The position numbers were made by a program, and so were the translations under genes. From the NCBI GenBank assembly GCA_028686345.1, contig JAQUCE010000024.1, positions 1 to 55,930 on the forward strand: a stretch of 55,930 bases of DNA. The letters run 5' to 3'. The stretch is from Kiritimatiellia bacterium. Lineage in GTDB: Bacteria; Verrucomicrobiota; Kiritimatiellia; RFP12; UBA1067. Below the pieces are notes generated by a model. That model was not told the origin of the DNA. It saw only the letters and a program-made list of their open reading frames with translations, and ran no database searches. Positions 41,206 through 51,600 of this stretch are shown in pieces (the first letter of the stretch is position 1; each line of letters opens with the position of its first letter).

Positions 41206-42165
41206 TCATTTATCGAACAGCAGGCATCTTGCGCAGTGGCCGGGGGAGATCTCTTTCAGCTCAGGTGCAATCTCTTTGCATTGCGGCATAACGAATTTGC
41301 AGCGGTTGTTGAAGCGGCAGCCAGCCGGGTAGTTGCCGGCCGAGGGCACCTGGCCGGGAATAGACTCCAGCGGCTCGCCCCGGGTGCTGGCCGAGGGCAG
41401 TGCACGCAGCAGGGCCTGGGAGTAGGGGTGCTGCGGGGAGCTGAAGAACTCCTCGGCTGGGGAGGTTTCGACAATCTGACCTGCGTACATCACCGCAATA
41501 TGCGTTGCCATCTGCGAAACCACGCCCATGTCGTGGGTGATCAGCAGCAAGGCGGAGTCATTGCGGTGCAGATCGCGCATCAAACGCAGCACCTGGGCCT
41601 GAATCGTGACATCCAGCGCGGTGGTTGGTTCGTCGGCAATGATCAGATCCGGTTCAAGGATCAGGGCCATGGCAATTACCACGCGCTGCTGCATGCCCCC
41701 TGAGAGTTCATGGGGGTAGACATCGATCTTGCTCTCTGGGTCAGGTATGCCAACCCTCTCCAGCCAGTCAATTGCGAGTTTGCGTGACTCGGCCCGTGTG
41801 ATCTTGCGGTGCAGGTGGACCACCTCTTGAATCTGGTGGCCGATGCGGTGCAGCGGCGAGAGCGCGGTCATGGGGTCTTGAAAAATGACACCAATCCGGC
41901 TGCCGCGGATCTTGCGCAGTTTTGTGATCGGCATGGTTAGCAGGTCTTGGCCTTCAAAGAGAATCCTGCCCTGCGGAACATGAGCCGGCGGGGAGGGCAG
42001 CAGACGGGGAATGCTCATGCAGGTGGCGCTCTTGCCGCACCCGGATTCGCCCACCAGACCTAGCACCTGCCCGCGCTCCAATGCGAGGGATACCCCCTCC
42101 ACAGCGCGGACGGTGTGTTCTTCGCTTATGAATTCAACATAAAGATCTGAGATTTCCAGCAGCAT
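41206..42165 (-). CDS. Peptide ABC transporter ATP-binding protein (OppD/YejF-N type)
   Basis: The 319-residue cytoplasmic ATPase energises the transporter encoded upstream. It has Walker [18 protein letters not shown]-loop [20 protein letters not shown], signature [16 protein letters not shown], Walker [19 protein letters not shown] and switch His in [10 protein letters not shown]. The C-terminal oligopeptide-transporter extension with its cysteine cluster is present ([16 protein letters not shown], then HCARCLLF). Only one such ATPase is seen; Opp-type systems usually need OppF as well, or a fused YejF, so it may work as a homodimer or with a partner elsewhere. It follows the permease gene with a 2-bp gap. 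Confidence 0.92.
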   Translation of the reverse strand: MLLEISDLYVEFISEEHTVRAVEGVSLALERGQVLGLVGESGCGKSATCMSIPRLLPSPPAHVPQGRILFEGQDLLTMPITKLRKIRGSRIGVIFQDPMTALSPLHRIGHQIQEVVHLHRKITRAESRKLAIDWLERVGIPDPESKIDVYPHELSGGMQQRVVIAMALILEPDLIIADEPTTALDVTIQAQVLRLMRDLHRNDSALLLITHDMGVVSQMATHIAVMYAGQIVETSPAEEFFSSPQHPYSQALLRALPSASTRGEPLESIPGQVPSAGNYPAGCRFNNRCKFVMPQCKEIAPELKEISPGHCARCLLFDK

Positions 42166-42167
42166 CG

Positions 42168-43775
42168 TTATTCCATTCGTGATTGCTGTTTTGGGTCAAA
42201 GGCATCGCGCAGCCCCTCGCCGATCAGCACGGTTAAAAGAATGACGGTGACCAGCGCCAGCGCGGGGAAAAGGATCAGCCACCAGGCCCAGCGGAACTGC
42301 TGGGCCTGCTGCACGAGCTGTCCCCAGCTGGGTGTCAGCGGCGGCAATCCGAATCCAAGGAAGTCGAGCGCTGCCAGCGATCCGATGGCACCGATCAGGG
42401 TGAATGGCAGCATGGTGATGATGGGGGTCATGGCATTGGGCAGGATATGCACGAAGATAATGCGCAGCGTACTGAGTCCCTGGCAGCGGGCCGCCTCCAC
42501 AAAGGTGTTGCTTCGCAGCCGCAAAAACTCGGCGCGCATATAGTAGGACATGCCGATCCAGTTGAAAAGGCTGTAGCAGAGCAGCAGGATCATGAATCCG
42601 CGCCCATAAACAGAACCCACCAAAATCATGATATACAGGAAGGGCATGGCACTCCAGATCTCGGTCAGGCGTTGTCCGCAGATATCCACTTTGCCGCCAA
42701 AGTAGCCTTGCATGGCGCCGACAATCACCCCGAGGAACATGGCCCACAGGGAGAGCGTGATGCCGAAGATCATTGAGATGCGGGTTGCATAGAGCACTCG
42801 TGCGAACACATCACGGCCAGCGGAGTCGAGCCCCATGATATGACCGGCCACCGGAGGATAGGGCCAGGCAATGGCAACCAGCACACATTTGACGGAGGTC
42901 ATGCGCTCTTTCCACTGCAGATGCGCCTCTGCCGCCTCGCCAGCAAAGGCTTTTTTCACCAGACTCAGCGTTTCTCCTTGGATTGCCGGTGGCACACTTT
43001 GCCATCTTTTTTTGTCAAGCGCCACAAAGTTTTCGCCGCTCTTGCGGAATCTCACCACCAGCGGCATATCCGGCGGCGTTGTTTGATTCAGTGAGATACG
43101 CACTGTTTTAGGGGGCACACGCGCTGCGGTAAACTCCGGCATGGAGAGCACGGCCTGCAGCTCCTTTTCCGTGCAATGGCGCACGATTAACGACAGCGCG
43201 GGGGAGTCACGGTTCTCAAAGCGCTCTTGGATTGAAGCACTGACCTCCTCCGGAATCACCCAGTGATCGCCGAGCCGGTCGCGCCCGAAATCAACTGCGC
43301 CGGGGAAGAAGTGTTCGCATCCGACCCGCCTGACCATACGCATCTCGGGCAGCAGATTCAACCGCCCGACAAAGACCTCCGGAACTATGTGGGCTTTGAC
43401 AGTTTCGTAGGGCTTGAGAGAGCGTGCGTCAAGTGAGTCGCCCGGGCTGTGACGGACAGGGGCCCAGAGTGCGAAATTGGACGGGTTGTCTGTGAAGCGG
43501 GGGGATTGGGTGAAGGAGTGGTATTCGACAACCGAGGCGCTGCTCTCTGCGCCTGCCAGCCGCTGCATGGTCAGGTTCTGGAGAAAGGGCAGATAGAGCT
43601 TGCCTTCAAAGCGCATCAGCAACGGGCGGCTGTTGCAGATCAGCTCTGAGAAGAGGCTGATCACAAAGAGTGCGGTTAGAAGATAAAGTGACCACTTGGC
43701 CCTGCGGATGCGCATGAAGTTTTTCAGGCGCTTGCGGGTGATGGGGGTCAGTTTTATTTTAAAAGGGGTTTTCAT
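42168..43775 (-). CDS. Peptide ABC transporter permease, YejE/OppC type, with large insertion
   Basis: The 535-residue product starts with the typical YejE segment (RRAKWSLYLLTALFVISLFS, then ELICNSRPLLMRFEGKLYLP) and ends with the BPD permease core: LDSAGRDVFARVLYATRISM, MQGYFGGKVDICGQRLTEIW, and the EAA loop EAARCQGLSTLRIIFVHILP. YejE proteins are usually near 340 residues. Here about 190 additional residues lie between the first membrane helix and the core (about 100-330, for example ALSLIVRHCTEKELQAVLSM), placing a soluble domain in the periplasm. No substrate-binding protein gene is adjacent, so this domain may take over part of its role. It lies between the partner permease and ATPase genes in one operon. 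Confidence 0.88.
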   Translation of the reverse strand: MKTPFKIKLTPITRKRLKNFMRIRRAKWSLYLLTALFVISLFSELICNSRPLLMRFEGKLYLPFLQNLTMQRLAGAESSASVVEYHSFTQSPRFTDNPSNFALWAPVRHSPGDSLDARSLKPYETVKAHIVPEVFVGRLNLLPEMRMVRRVGCEHFFPGAVDFGRDRLGDHWVIPEEVSASIQERFENRDSPALSLIVRHCTEKELQAVLSMPEFTAARVPPKTVRISLNQTTPPDMPLVVRFRKSGENFVALDKKRWQSVPPAIQGETLSLVKKAFAGEAAEAHLQWKERMTSVKCVLVAIAWPYPPVAGHIMGLDSAGRDVFARVLYATRISMIFGITLSLWAMFLGVIVGAMQGYFGGKVDICGQRLTEIWSAMPFLYIMILVGSVYGRGFMILLLCYSLFNWIGMSYYMRAEFLRLRSNTFVEAARCQGLSTLRIIFVHILPNAMTPIITMLPFTLIGAIGSLAALDFLGFGLPPLTPSWGQLVQQAQQFRWAWWLILFPALALVTVILLTVLIGEGLRDAFDPKQQSRME

Positions 43776-43781
43776 GCAATT

Positions 43782-44822
43782 TTATTTGTCAAAATTGATT
43801 CGCGGATCAATCACCATGTAGCAGAAGTCGGAGATCAGGTTGCCCACCAGCCGCATGACCGAGGTCAGTGCCAGCAGTGCCATAAAGACGGCGTAGTCGC
43901 GCCCGGTCAGCGCCTCCCAGCTCAACCGGCCCATGCCCGGAATCTCAAAGATATTCTCGATGATGATTGATCCGGCAAAGAGCACACTCATAATTGAGCC
44001 GAAGCCAGTGGCAATGGGAATCAAAGAGTTGCGCAGGGCATGGCCCCAGATCGCACGGTTGCGGGTGGCGCCCTTAGCGAGAACTGTGCGCACATAGTCG
44101 CTGGCAATCTGATCCAGCAGGGAGTTTTTCATGATCAAGGTCAGGAAGGCGAAGTTTCCGGCAACATAGCAGGTCACTGGAATAATCATGTGCCAGGCAC
44201 GGTCGCTCATGCGGGCCGCGAAGCCAGCGCCCTCAAGCGCGTCGGAGCCAAAGCCGCCGAGCGGGAAGATATCCCACAATCCTTCAACTGTTCCGCAGAA
44301 GAGCATTTTCAGCACCATGCCCAGCGCAAAGGCGGGAAAGGCGTAGCCGATGATGACAACAATGCTGGAGAGGGCGTCAAAGGCGGTGCGATGCTTCAGT
44401 GCTTTGATCAGTCCCAGCGGAATGCAGATCAGGTAGCTGAGTAAAAAGCTGGTGATGCCAAACCAGAGCGAAACCGGAATACGCGATTTGATCAGCTGCC
44501 AGGCAGTGCGGTTCGGATAGTCATACGATGCGAGCTGCATTCCCATGCGGTTGACAACCAGCCAGTTCCAGTATTGGATGTAGACCGGCTTGTCGAAGCC
44601 GAACTGTTTGTTAAGTTCAGCGCGGTACTCCTCGGTTACCTGTGAGACGGTCGTGGCGCTCATGCCGCCTTCGCCGCCGGCAATGTTGCGCATTTTCATG
44701 ATCTGCATATCAACTGGCCCGCCTGGCAGCAGGCGGGTCAGGGAGAAACATACAACGGTGATTCCAAGAAACGTTGGAATCACCAGCAGCACTCTTCTAA
44801 TAAGGTAGGCTAATCGGTCCAT
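43782..44822 (-). CDS. Peptide ABC transporter permease, YejB/OppB type
   Basis: The 346-residue inner-membrane protein begins MDRLAYLIRRVLLVIPTFLG (ATG at 44822; a GTG-initiated extension to 44849 is unsupported). It has the OppB N-terminal helix with LTRLLPGGPVD, a periplasmic loop (YRAELNKQFGFDKPVYIQYW), and the permease EAA loop SDYVRTVLAKGATRNRAIWG followed by HALRNSLIPIATGFGS. IENIFEIPGMGRLSWEALTGRDY is typical of YejB. It is the first gene of the three-gene transporter operon (then YejE-like, then ATPase), with 6-bp and 2-bp gaps. No strong ribosome site precedes the ATG. No substrate-binding protein is encoded within the window. Confidence 0.92.
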   Translation of the reverse strand: MDRLAYLIRRVLLVIPTFLGITVVCFSLTRLLPGGPVDMQIMKMRNIAGGEGGMSATTVSQVTEEYRAELNKQFGFDKPVYIQYWNWLVVNRMGMQLASYDYPNRTAWQLIKSRIPVSLWFGITSFLLSYLICIPLGLIKALKHRTAFDALSSIVVIIGYAFPAFALGMVLKMLFCGTVEGLWDIFPLGGFGSDALEGAGFAARMSDRAWHMIIPVTCYVAGNFAFLTLIMKNSLLDQIASDYVRTVLAKGATRNRAIWGHALRNSLIPIATGFGSIMSVLFAGSIIIENIFEIPGMGRLSWEALTGRDYAVFMALLALTSVMRLVGNLISDFCYMVIDPRINFDK

Positions 44823-44972
44823 GGGGTAAAACGCGGGTACGACCCACAACTCATTATCTTAAACAGTTCGAGTAGTATATCCTAGATCATGCTCAAAACT
44901 CAAATGCAAATTTTAATTAAAAGCCGGTTGCGTTCATCAGGTGATTTTGATACTCTTTAACTGTTTTCAAGA

Positions 44973-45046
44973 GCGGGCGTAATTCAATGGCAGAATAGGA
45001 GCTTCCCAAGCTTCACATGAGGGTTCGATTCCCTTCGCCCGCTCCA
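44973..45046 (+). tRNA. tRNA-Gly (anticodon CCC)
   Basis: The 74-nt cloverleaf is complete, with encoded CCA. Acceptor stem GCGGGCG pairs with CGCCCGC, followed by discriminator T and CCA (45044-45046). The anticodon stem GGAGC/GCTTC encloses loop TTCCCAA, so the anticodon is CCC at 45005-45007, reading GGG. The T arm is AGGGTTCGATTCCCT. It sits alone between the transporter operon and a surface-protein gene. Confidence 0.95.
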
Positions 45047-45070
45047 TTCCTCCCTCCCTCCCTCCCTCAC
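45047..45070. repeat. CTCC tetranucleotide microsatellite
   Basis: About five CTCC units (TTCCTCCCTCCCTCCCTCCC) directly follow the tRNA 3' end. Such runs change length easily; no function is evident. Confidence 0.6.
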
Positions 45071-45202
45071 CAATGATTTCGCAAAACAGGCACGAAAAAC
45101 TACGCTTCTCAAGCGGGTTTTTGAAGTTTTACTGTAAAAGGGCAAATTATCCAGACCATCAGTCACGCCGGAGCGTAAATGGTCTTTGATTACAATGCAG
45201 CA

Positions 45203-48200
45203 ATGAAGCAAGTATTTGCGTTTTGTGCTTGACTTCTTTGGTGCCTGCTGGCGGCAATACGCTTGTTCAATATGGAACCAAGGTCAGCGCATGGATCAAC
45301 TCCGGCACCCTTGGTGGAGATTTTATCCCTGCTGTCAGTGGTGAGGGAGCTGTTTACCAGAGCAATGTCAGTGGCGCTCCTGCTGTCACCTTTGCCGGCT
45401 CCGCTAATTCGGTGATGACCAGCGCCATTGCCCCGCCAGCCTCTATTCTGGGCAGTGATGTCTGGAGCGTGGAGCTTTGGGTGCTTAATCCAACCTTGCA
45501 GGCCATTGAGGATCAACTGGCCTGGACCGACCGCGGCGGCTGGTCAGGAGAGCCTGCGGGAACCTGCATGGAGTTCCGCTATTGCGCTGACGGCAACAAC
45601 GGGGTCGAGCACTATGGGGCGCCGAATATCCCCTGGAGCGGATCACCACCGCAGGCCGGTGTCTGGCACCACCTGGCTGTGACCCGCGCCGCTGACGGCA
45701 CTGAGAAACTCTATGCCGATGGCGTTTTGCGCACGACCAAGGTCGCTAACATCAACCTGCGCGGCGGCAGCACCTTTAAATTGGGCGGTGTCCGCGATAT
45801 TGGCAATAACAGCTGGCAGATGCTCTTCAGCGGTTCACTGGCTAAAGTCCGTGTGCACGACGGCACCCTGACCAGCGCTCAGGTGGTCAACAACTATCGA
45901 TTTGAAAGCAGTGCCTATCAATTAGTCTGGAGCGGGGCATCAGGGCTCTCACTGCCCTGGAACAATCCTGCTAACTGGAGTGGCGGGGTTGTGGCCGCTG
46001 ATGGCGACACGGTCTGGATCGACAATGGCGGCACAGCCGTGGTCACCAATGATATTGCGCTAACCTATCTCTACCCAAACCATGGCGGTTTGACGATCTC
46101 ACATGGCGCGGCGCTCGCCATAATGCTTGAGAGTGATTCCAGAATTGGCAGCGGTGCTGGCAATAGATTCGCACTGACGGTTCAGGATGGGAGTTACACG
46201 GTCAGCGACAGCTCGACGGTTAATCTTTTGTCAGGTACGCATGGCGGCCAAGCCGATGTGGTTGTTGGCGGTGCCGGCGCAAACGCGCTGGTGGCTGCTG
46301 GCCGTGATTTCATCTCCGCCACCGGCAACGGGAGCATTGGCAATTGCACGGTGCTCACCGGCGGCAACATCTTCTGTCACCATGGATGGTTCTATGCCGC
46401 TGAGGGGCTTGGGGCAGAGGGCAGTGTTCTGGTTGATGGCGGCGCCATTGGTTTCTATATGGCTGATAAATCCTTTGTTGTGAATGCCAATGGCGCTCGC
46501 GCTAATGTAGTGGTAGATGACGGGATTATTGATGCCACAGCGGATATCAAGTGGTCGGTCGGCACTGTTACCAACCGATCTTACGGCGCGGTCTATCTGA
46601 ATGGCGGCACACTGCGCGCTAAAAGGTTGTTTGCCGAATCAACTGCCGGCACCAACCTGCTCTATATGAATGGGGGAACCATTCAGGCGCGTGATTCACG
46701 CGAAAACTTCTTTGAGAATCTGACCGCCGCGTATTTGCAGTCAGGGGGCGTGACCTTTGACACTCCGGCATCTGTCAAGGTGATAGCAAAGCAGTCATTG
46801 GCTGATGATCCGGCCAGCCTTGGCGGCGCCCTGCGCAAAACAGGTGCAGGCCGGTTGACCCTCAGTGGCGTGAACACCATGGACGGTGATATAGAGGTTC
46901 TGGGTGGGGATCTGTTTTTCAGCAACACCAACGGGCTGCCCGCAGCTTACGCGGGGGCAATCTCAGTTGTCAACGAAGGTGCCATCGGCTATGCCAAGAT
47001 CGGCGGGCCCGCGCAGGTGCTGGGCAGGCTCAATCCTGCCTCATCCGGTTATCTGACACTCTTTGAAAACAACGCCGCGGATGCGGTTGATTTTTCCATC
47101 TTCCCGAATATGAAGCTGGCCTTGAATGGTATGAGCGCCTATACAGGGGTATTCACCCCATATCAAGGCCATTATGCGTATCATGTTGAGGGACGCATGG
47201 TGGATAACAGCTCGGTGCTGACAGACCCCACGGGTTTCGCCGGTCACCTCACCATCACCGGCGCGGCTGGCGGCGGCATGATCCTCTCAGCGAATAACAC
47301 CTTTACCGGCGGGGTGCTGATTGATAATGCAACGGTTACGCTGGCGCATGTCAACGGACTTGGTGTGCAATGCGCACCCGGGGTTCCTGATGTGGAGCTG
47401 CGGGGCGGTGCAACGCTGCGTCTGGATGTTGCCATGGATGTCAATGCCGTTGTGGTTAAGAGGCGCGGCCTTGGGTGCGGCAGGCGGAGCAATTGGCGTT
47501 GCCGGGATTACACCCTCGGTTGGTTTTTATTTCAACATCTATGGCGCGGACTCAATCGGCTGGGTTGTTGATGGCAACAAGAGTGATAACAACCAGCAGA
47601 TCAATGGCCTTAACTTGATTGAAGGCGCTGACATTGACCTGCTCTACGACGGGGCACGGCTGGTGTTGACTGTCACGCAGGGTATTAAAGTATATCAGGC
47701 GGAAAAGGTGATTGACCTTGCCGCCAAGTTTGGCGCTGCGACCACTTGGGCTGGCATGACTGGCGGCACTGGCGGTGCGACTGCCCAACAGTTTGTAGGC
47801 GGTTTTATGATGACCGGAGCTACCCCCGCCTCTGTTGATTTCAGCAAAACGCTGGTTGTGGAGAGCGCCCGCACCGGCACCTTGGCGCCGCTGGTCCTAA
47901 GCGATGGCACAATCGTCAACTTCGGTGCGTTGAGGCTGGGCGCAGGCGCCACGCTGGATGTGGTTGCAGCAACGGGATCGCAGGCTGGCATTGATTATCA
48001 GGTTGGCGCAGGTGAGATTGCCGTTGCCGCTGGAACAGCCACTGTCAACGTAGCTGCCAATGGAGCAGGCACGGGTGTGCTCGGTTTGGAAAACCTGTTC
48101 ATTGGAAACAACGCTTTGCTGACTGTGACCGGCGCGGTCTCCGCACCCTCGGGAACACTGACCGTGGCTGTGCCCGCACCAGTGCCAAAGGGGGTGACCT

Positions 48201-48355
48201 TGCTGGGTGACTTTACCGCTACCGCCTGGGTTGGCTCCGCACCTGAGCTGGTGCTGGTGGATGAGAACGGTGATCCAATTGATGCGCTGCTGGTGCTGCG
48301 TAATGGTAAGCTGTATATCAACACCTTGGTCGGCACAACACTGATTGTGCGATAA
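45203..48355 (+). pseudogene. Giant LamG/autotransporter-repeat surface protein with two frameshifts
   Basis: The ATG at 45203 starts MKQVFAFCA and then meets a TGA. A shift of one base near 45231 restores a perfect signal peptide (FCA-L-TSLVPAGG) and joins the frame that runs from about 45229 to 47460. That frame has a LamG domain (VWSVELWVLNPTLQAIEDQL, then GVWHHLAVTRAADGTEKLYA) and pectate-lyase-like or autotransporter beta strands (GAGRLTLSGVNTMDGDIEVL). At 47461 an extra A shifts the frame again (VVVK then GAALGAAGGAIGVAG), and coding continues to 48355, ending LVGTTLIVR. The two shifts are opposite, so start and stop are in one frame (1051 codons). No ribosome site is visible before 45203. 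It is either inactivated or contains sequence errors. The tail places it in the GxxLIVR group. Confidence 0.7.
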
Positions 48356-48398
48356 GGAAGCCGTTCGCTATGCGGGCGGCTGCGGGCGGCAATTCTAA

Positions 48399-48475
48399 AA
48401 CAACCTGGCGTACCCTCTGTGTCTCAGTGGCAAAAAAACCGGCTGCCTGCCTGTGCGTTGCACGCAGACTGGTGG
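48399..48475. repeat. Family E repeat
   Basis: ACAACCTGGCGTACCCTCTG, TGTCTCAGTGGCAAAAAAAC, then the palindromic CTGCCTGTGCGTTGCACGCAG. It parallels 32680-32765 and 54915-54998. Confidence 0.6.
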
Positions 48476-48490
48476 CTGTGTTTCGTGATG

Positions 48491-48593
48491 ATCCACCGCA
48501 TAGCGGCGGATATACTTAACATCCACCGCATAGCGGCGGATATACTTAACATCCACCGCATAGCGGCGGATATACTTAGCATTCACCGCTTTC
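48491..48593. repeat. 30-bp tandem repeat (3 units plus partial)
   Basis: Units at 48491, 48521 and 48551 read ATCCACCGCATAGCGGCGGA, then TATACTTAAC, and a decayed partial starts at 48581. Each unit contains the hairpin CCGCATAGCGG. No spacers differ between units, so it is not a CRISPR array. The unit shares its core with family D. Confidence 0.85.
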
Positions 48594-48642
48594 AAGGGCA
48601 AAGTTTATGGTTAAGCAAACAGCTTGCGAGTCGCATGGCAGC

Positions 48643-51600
48643 TCACCGAAGCATGAAGGTGGATCCAGCCGGTTTTGCCGTCAGGTAGCCGCTGGAGTTA
48701 ATTCTGACGCTTCTATCACCATTGTATTCGATGGCGCTCAGCTGCTCAGCTGTCAGACCACTGCTGTCAGTGCCGAAGCGCACGCTCTGTTCAACCAGTG
48801 TGCCGGCCAGGGTTAAAGTGCCGCTCCAGGCGACGGCGCTGCTGTTGGCAAAGGCGAGTGTGCCTGTGCCCAGAGCGAGCGTTCCTCCGGTGCCACTGAC
48901 CTTCAGGGTGCCGACAGTATTTGCGACTGTGCCCATGTCCAGCGCGCCGCCATCCAAAACCACAGGGTTATCAGCGTTCATGGTGTTGTCGGCAGCGAGC
49001 ATGATGCGCCCGGCTTTAATGGTAAACAAGCCTTTATGGTTGTTGCCCGAGTGCGAGAAGCTAACCGTGCCTGCGCCGCTCTTGATTATGGGTTGGTTCA
49101 GATACAACGCACTCCAGTCAGTTACTACTCCAGGGATGATTAGATCCGGGTTGCTGTCATTGGTAACATCAGCAACATCGAGAGTTAAGGATAAGTTGTT
49201 GAGGTTCACACAGGAGATACCAGAGTGGATGATAGATGGGCTGGTGCCTGCGACGGTCAGGATTGCAGCGGATTCATATCCGAATTGAATGGGATTACCA
49301 GTTACCTGCGCTCCATTCATTAACTTCAGGTTGTTGAGATAGTTGTCATTATATACCGCGGTTCCTGCTGTGCTGTGCAAAGTTCCTCCATCAATGCAGA
49401 TACGGCGGTTATAACCGGCATTATGTTTTCCGGCAAGTGACAAAGTTCCGCCTGCAAAGACAGTAATAGAGTTATCCATGCCACCCACTACGCTTTTATT
49501 GTTAATGCCCGGCGCGTTAAGCAGCAAGGTTCCTCCGTTGACAACTATGCCGCCGCGCATGGGAAGCGATGAAAGCGTTGTTACCTCCAACTCGCCACTG
49601 TTCACAACCGTGCCGCCTGAGTAGGTGTTGTAGTCAGTGAGTCGCACCGGGGCGACATAGAGCGACAACTGGCTTAGAGTATAATCATAATCAATGCCAG
49701 TGGTGTCATAGTCTGCGCCCACGTTATTCCCGTGAGGCTCGCTGCAATGTTTTGCATAGATGACCTTAGCCTCGATATTGGCTCCCACCTGTTTGAGCTC
49801 GACCTTCACAACCTTGGTGTGTCCGCCATTGTAAACTTGAAGTTGGACTGTGGCAATTGTTCCATTGTTGGTAAAGTGAAAGGGGGCGGCCGCCGCCAGC
49901 CCATCGGATATATTAGTGCCTGAGAAAAAACCGCCGGCACTCCGGCAGTCAGCCAATGTGCGGTTTTCAGCAATGACTACCGGTGTTTTTGTTAAGTTAG
50001 CTTTGTAGGTGATGGTTGCGCCGGGAATCCCGTTTACAGTAAAAGACCCTGTGCCGGAGATCGCTCCCGAGAACTGTTGGGGGGCTGGCGGGCAACATAC
50101 GATCGCTCCGTTGTTAACGATACTTCCTGTCATAGCGCCGTTGGCTAACAGGCCGTTCAGCTTAAGGGTCGATGCCGCAAGATCAATCGGCCCGTTAAAG
50201 GCACTTTTCGCAGTGAGTGTAAGCGTTGGCGTGGCATTGATAAGCCGGATTGAACGCACACCGTATCCTCCGCTGCCAAAGGAGGCGGCAATGTTGCCAG
50301 AGCTCCAGCTGAGATCAAAGTTGTGGCCGAGATTGTTTCCATTGTTGTATCTCGCGTATATTAGCCGGGCCTGGATGTCGCTGCCTGCCTGGGTCAGCTC
50401 AACCTTGACGCATTTTGTGTAAATATCATCATAGCACTGCACCTGAAATGTTGCTGTTGTGCCGTCACTCACAAAGTGAAAGGTTGAAGCAGGTTGCAGA
50501 TCATCTTGAATAGACCCGCCTGCCATAAAACACTCGGCAGTTGAGAAATCAGCGAGGTTTGCATCAATTGCGATTGTCTGAGGTGTTGTCGCTAGAAATT
50601 GACGGAAGCGGTGTTGGGTGAAGCGCTCATCATAAGGCAGCAGCTTCAGCTCTGTTACCCCATAGCCGTCAGCGCTGAACCAGGTGGCAACAGTGCTTCC
50701 TGTGCCTTCATAGTCAAAATCATTGCCAAGTATGTTGCCGTCAGGATCGCAGTGCTTGGCATAAACCGCCCTGCCTGCGATGTGCGCGCCTGCCTGCCGG
50801 AGAGCGATCTTCACAACCTTGGTGTGTCCGCCATCAAAGGTCTGTACCTGGAAGGAGGCGCTGGTGCCGTCATTAACCCAGTGGTAAACCGATGCCGGGA
50901 TAGGTGTGGACGGCCCGGAGGATGTCCAAGCGCCTCCTATTTTGGCCTCAGCACCGGTGTAGTCAGCCAGCGCGGCGTTGGCAAAGAGGATCCGCTCGAC
51001 AGTTGTCGGAAATCCGTCGCAGATCAGCGGGCGAACCGAGCGTACAGTGAGGCTGTTGCCTGGCGCCAGGGCTGAGGCGATAGTGTTTTCCGTGCTGTTG
51101 AGCCGCAGCGTGGCGGCGGGTGTTGCAAATGCGAGGGTGCCGTTTGTGATGGTAATCGCCTCTGAGGCAACCCCGAAGGTGAGGGAGTCAAAGGATTGCG
51201 TTCCGCTGACACTGATTGTCCCTGCCCCTAAGCCGGTTGCGGCTGTGCCGAAGTGCAGGGTATTTGAAATCGTTGTGTTGACAGGTTGATCCGGCAAGGT
51301 TGCACCAAGAGCATTGGTGCTCCAGTTCGGATCACTGCCCCAGGTTCCGCCCGCCGCGCCAAACCCGGCAGCAGCTTCATTCGCATCCCAGTAGAGATCT
51401 TCACGTAGCGGCACCCTTTCAACACGCAGCTGGACGGCATTCAATTGCGTTGACACGTCGCCGGCAAGGGTGAAGCTCTGGGTGGCCGCATCAGCGGTAA
51501 AGCTGCCGACAGCGTAGGAGCCGACCCCGCCTTCAACCTGCGCATCATTGTAGGGCAGTATGGGGCCGGTTGAATCAACCACGGCGTAGCGGTTGGTTGG

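Noticed and set aside
48491..48593. CRISPR-like array of 30-bp units
   Set aside because: The units abut directly with no variable spacers; it is a plain tandem repeat with a hairpin core shared with family D.
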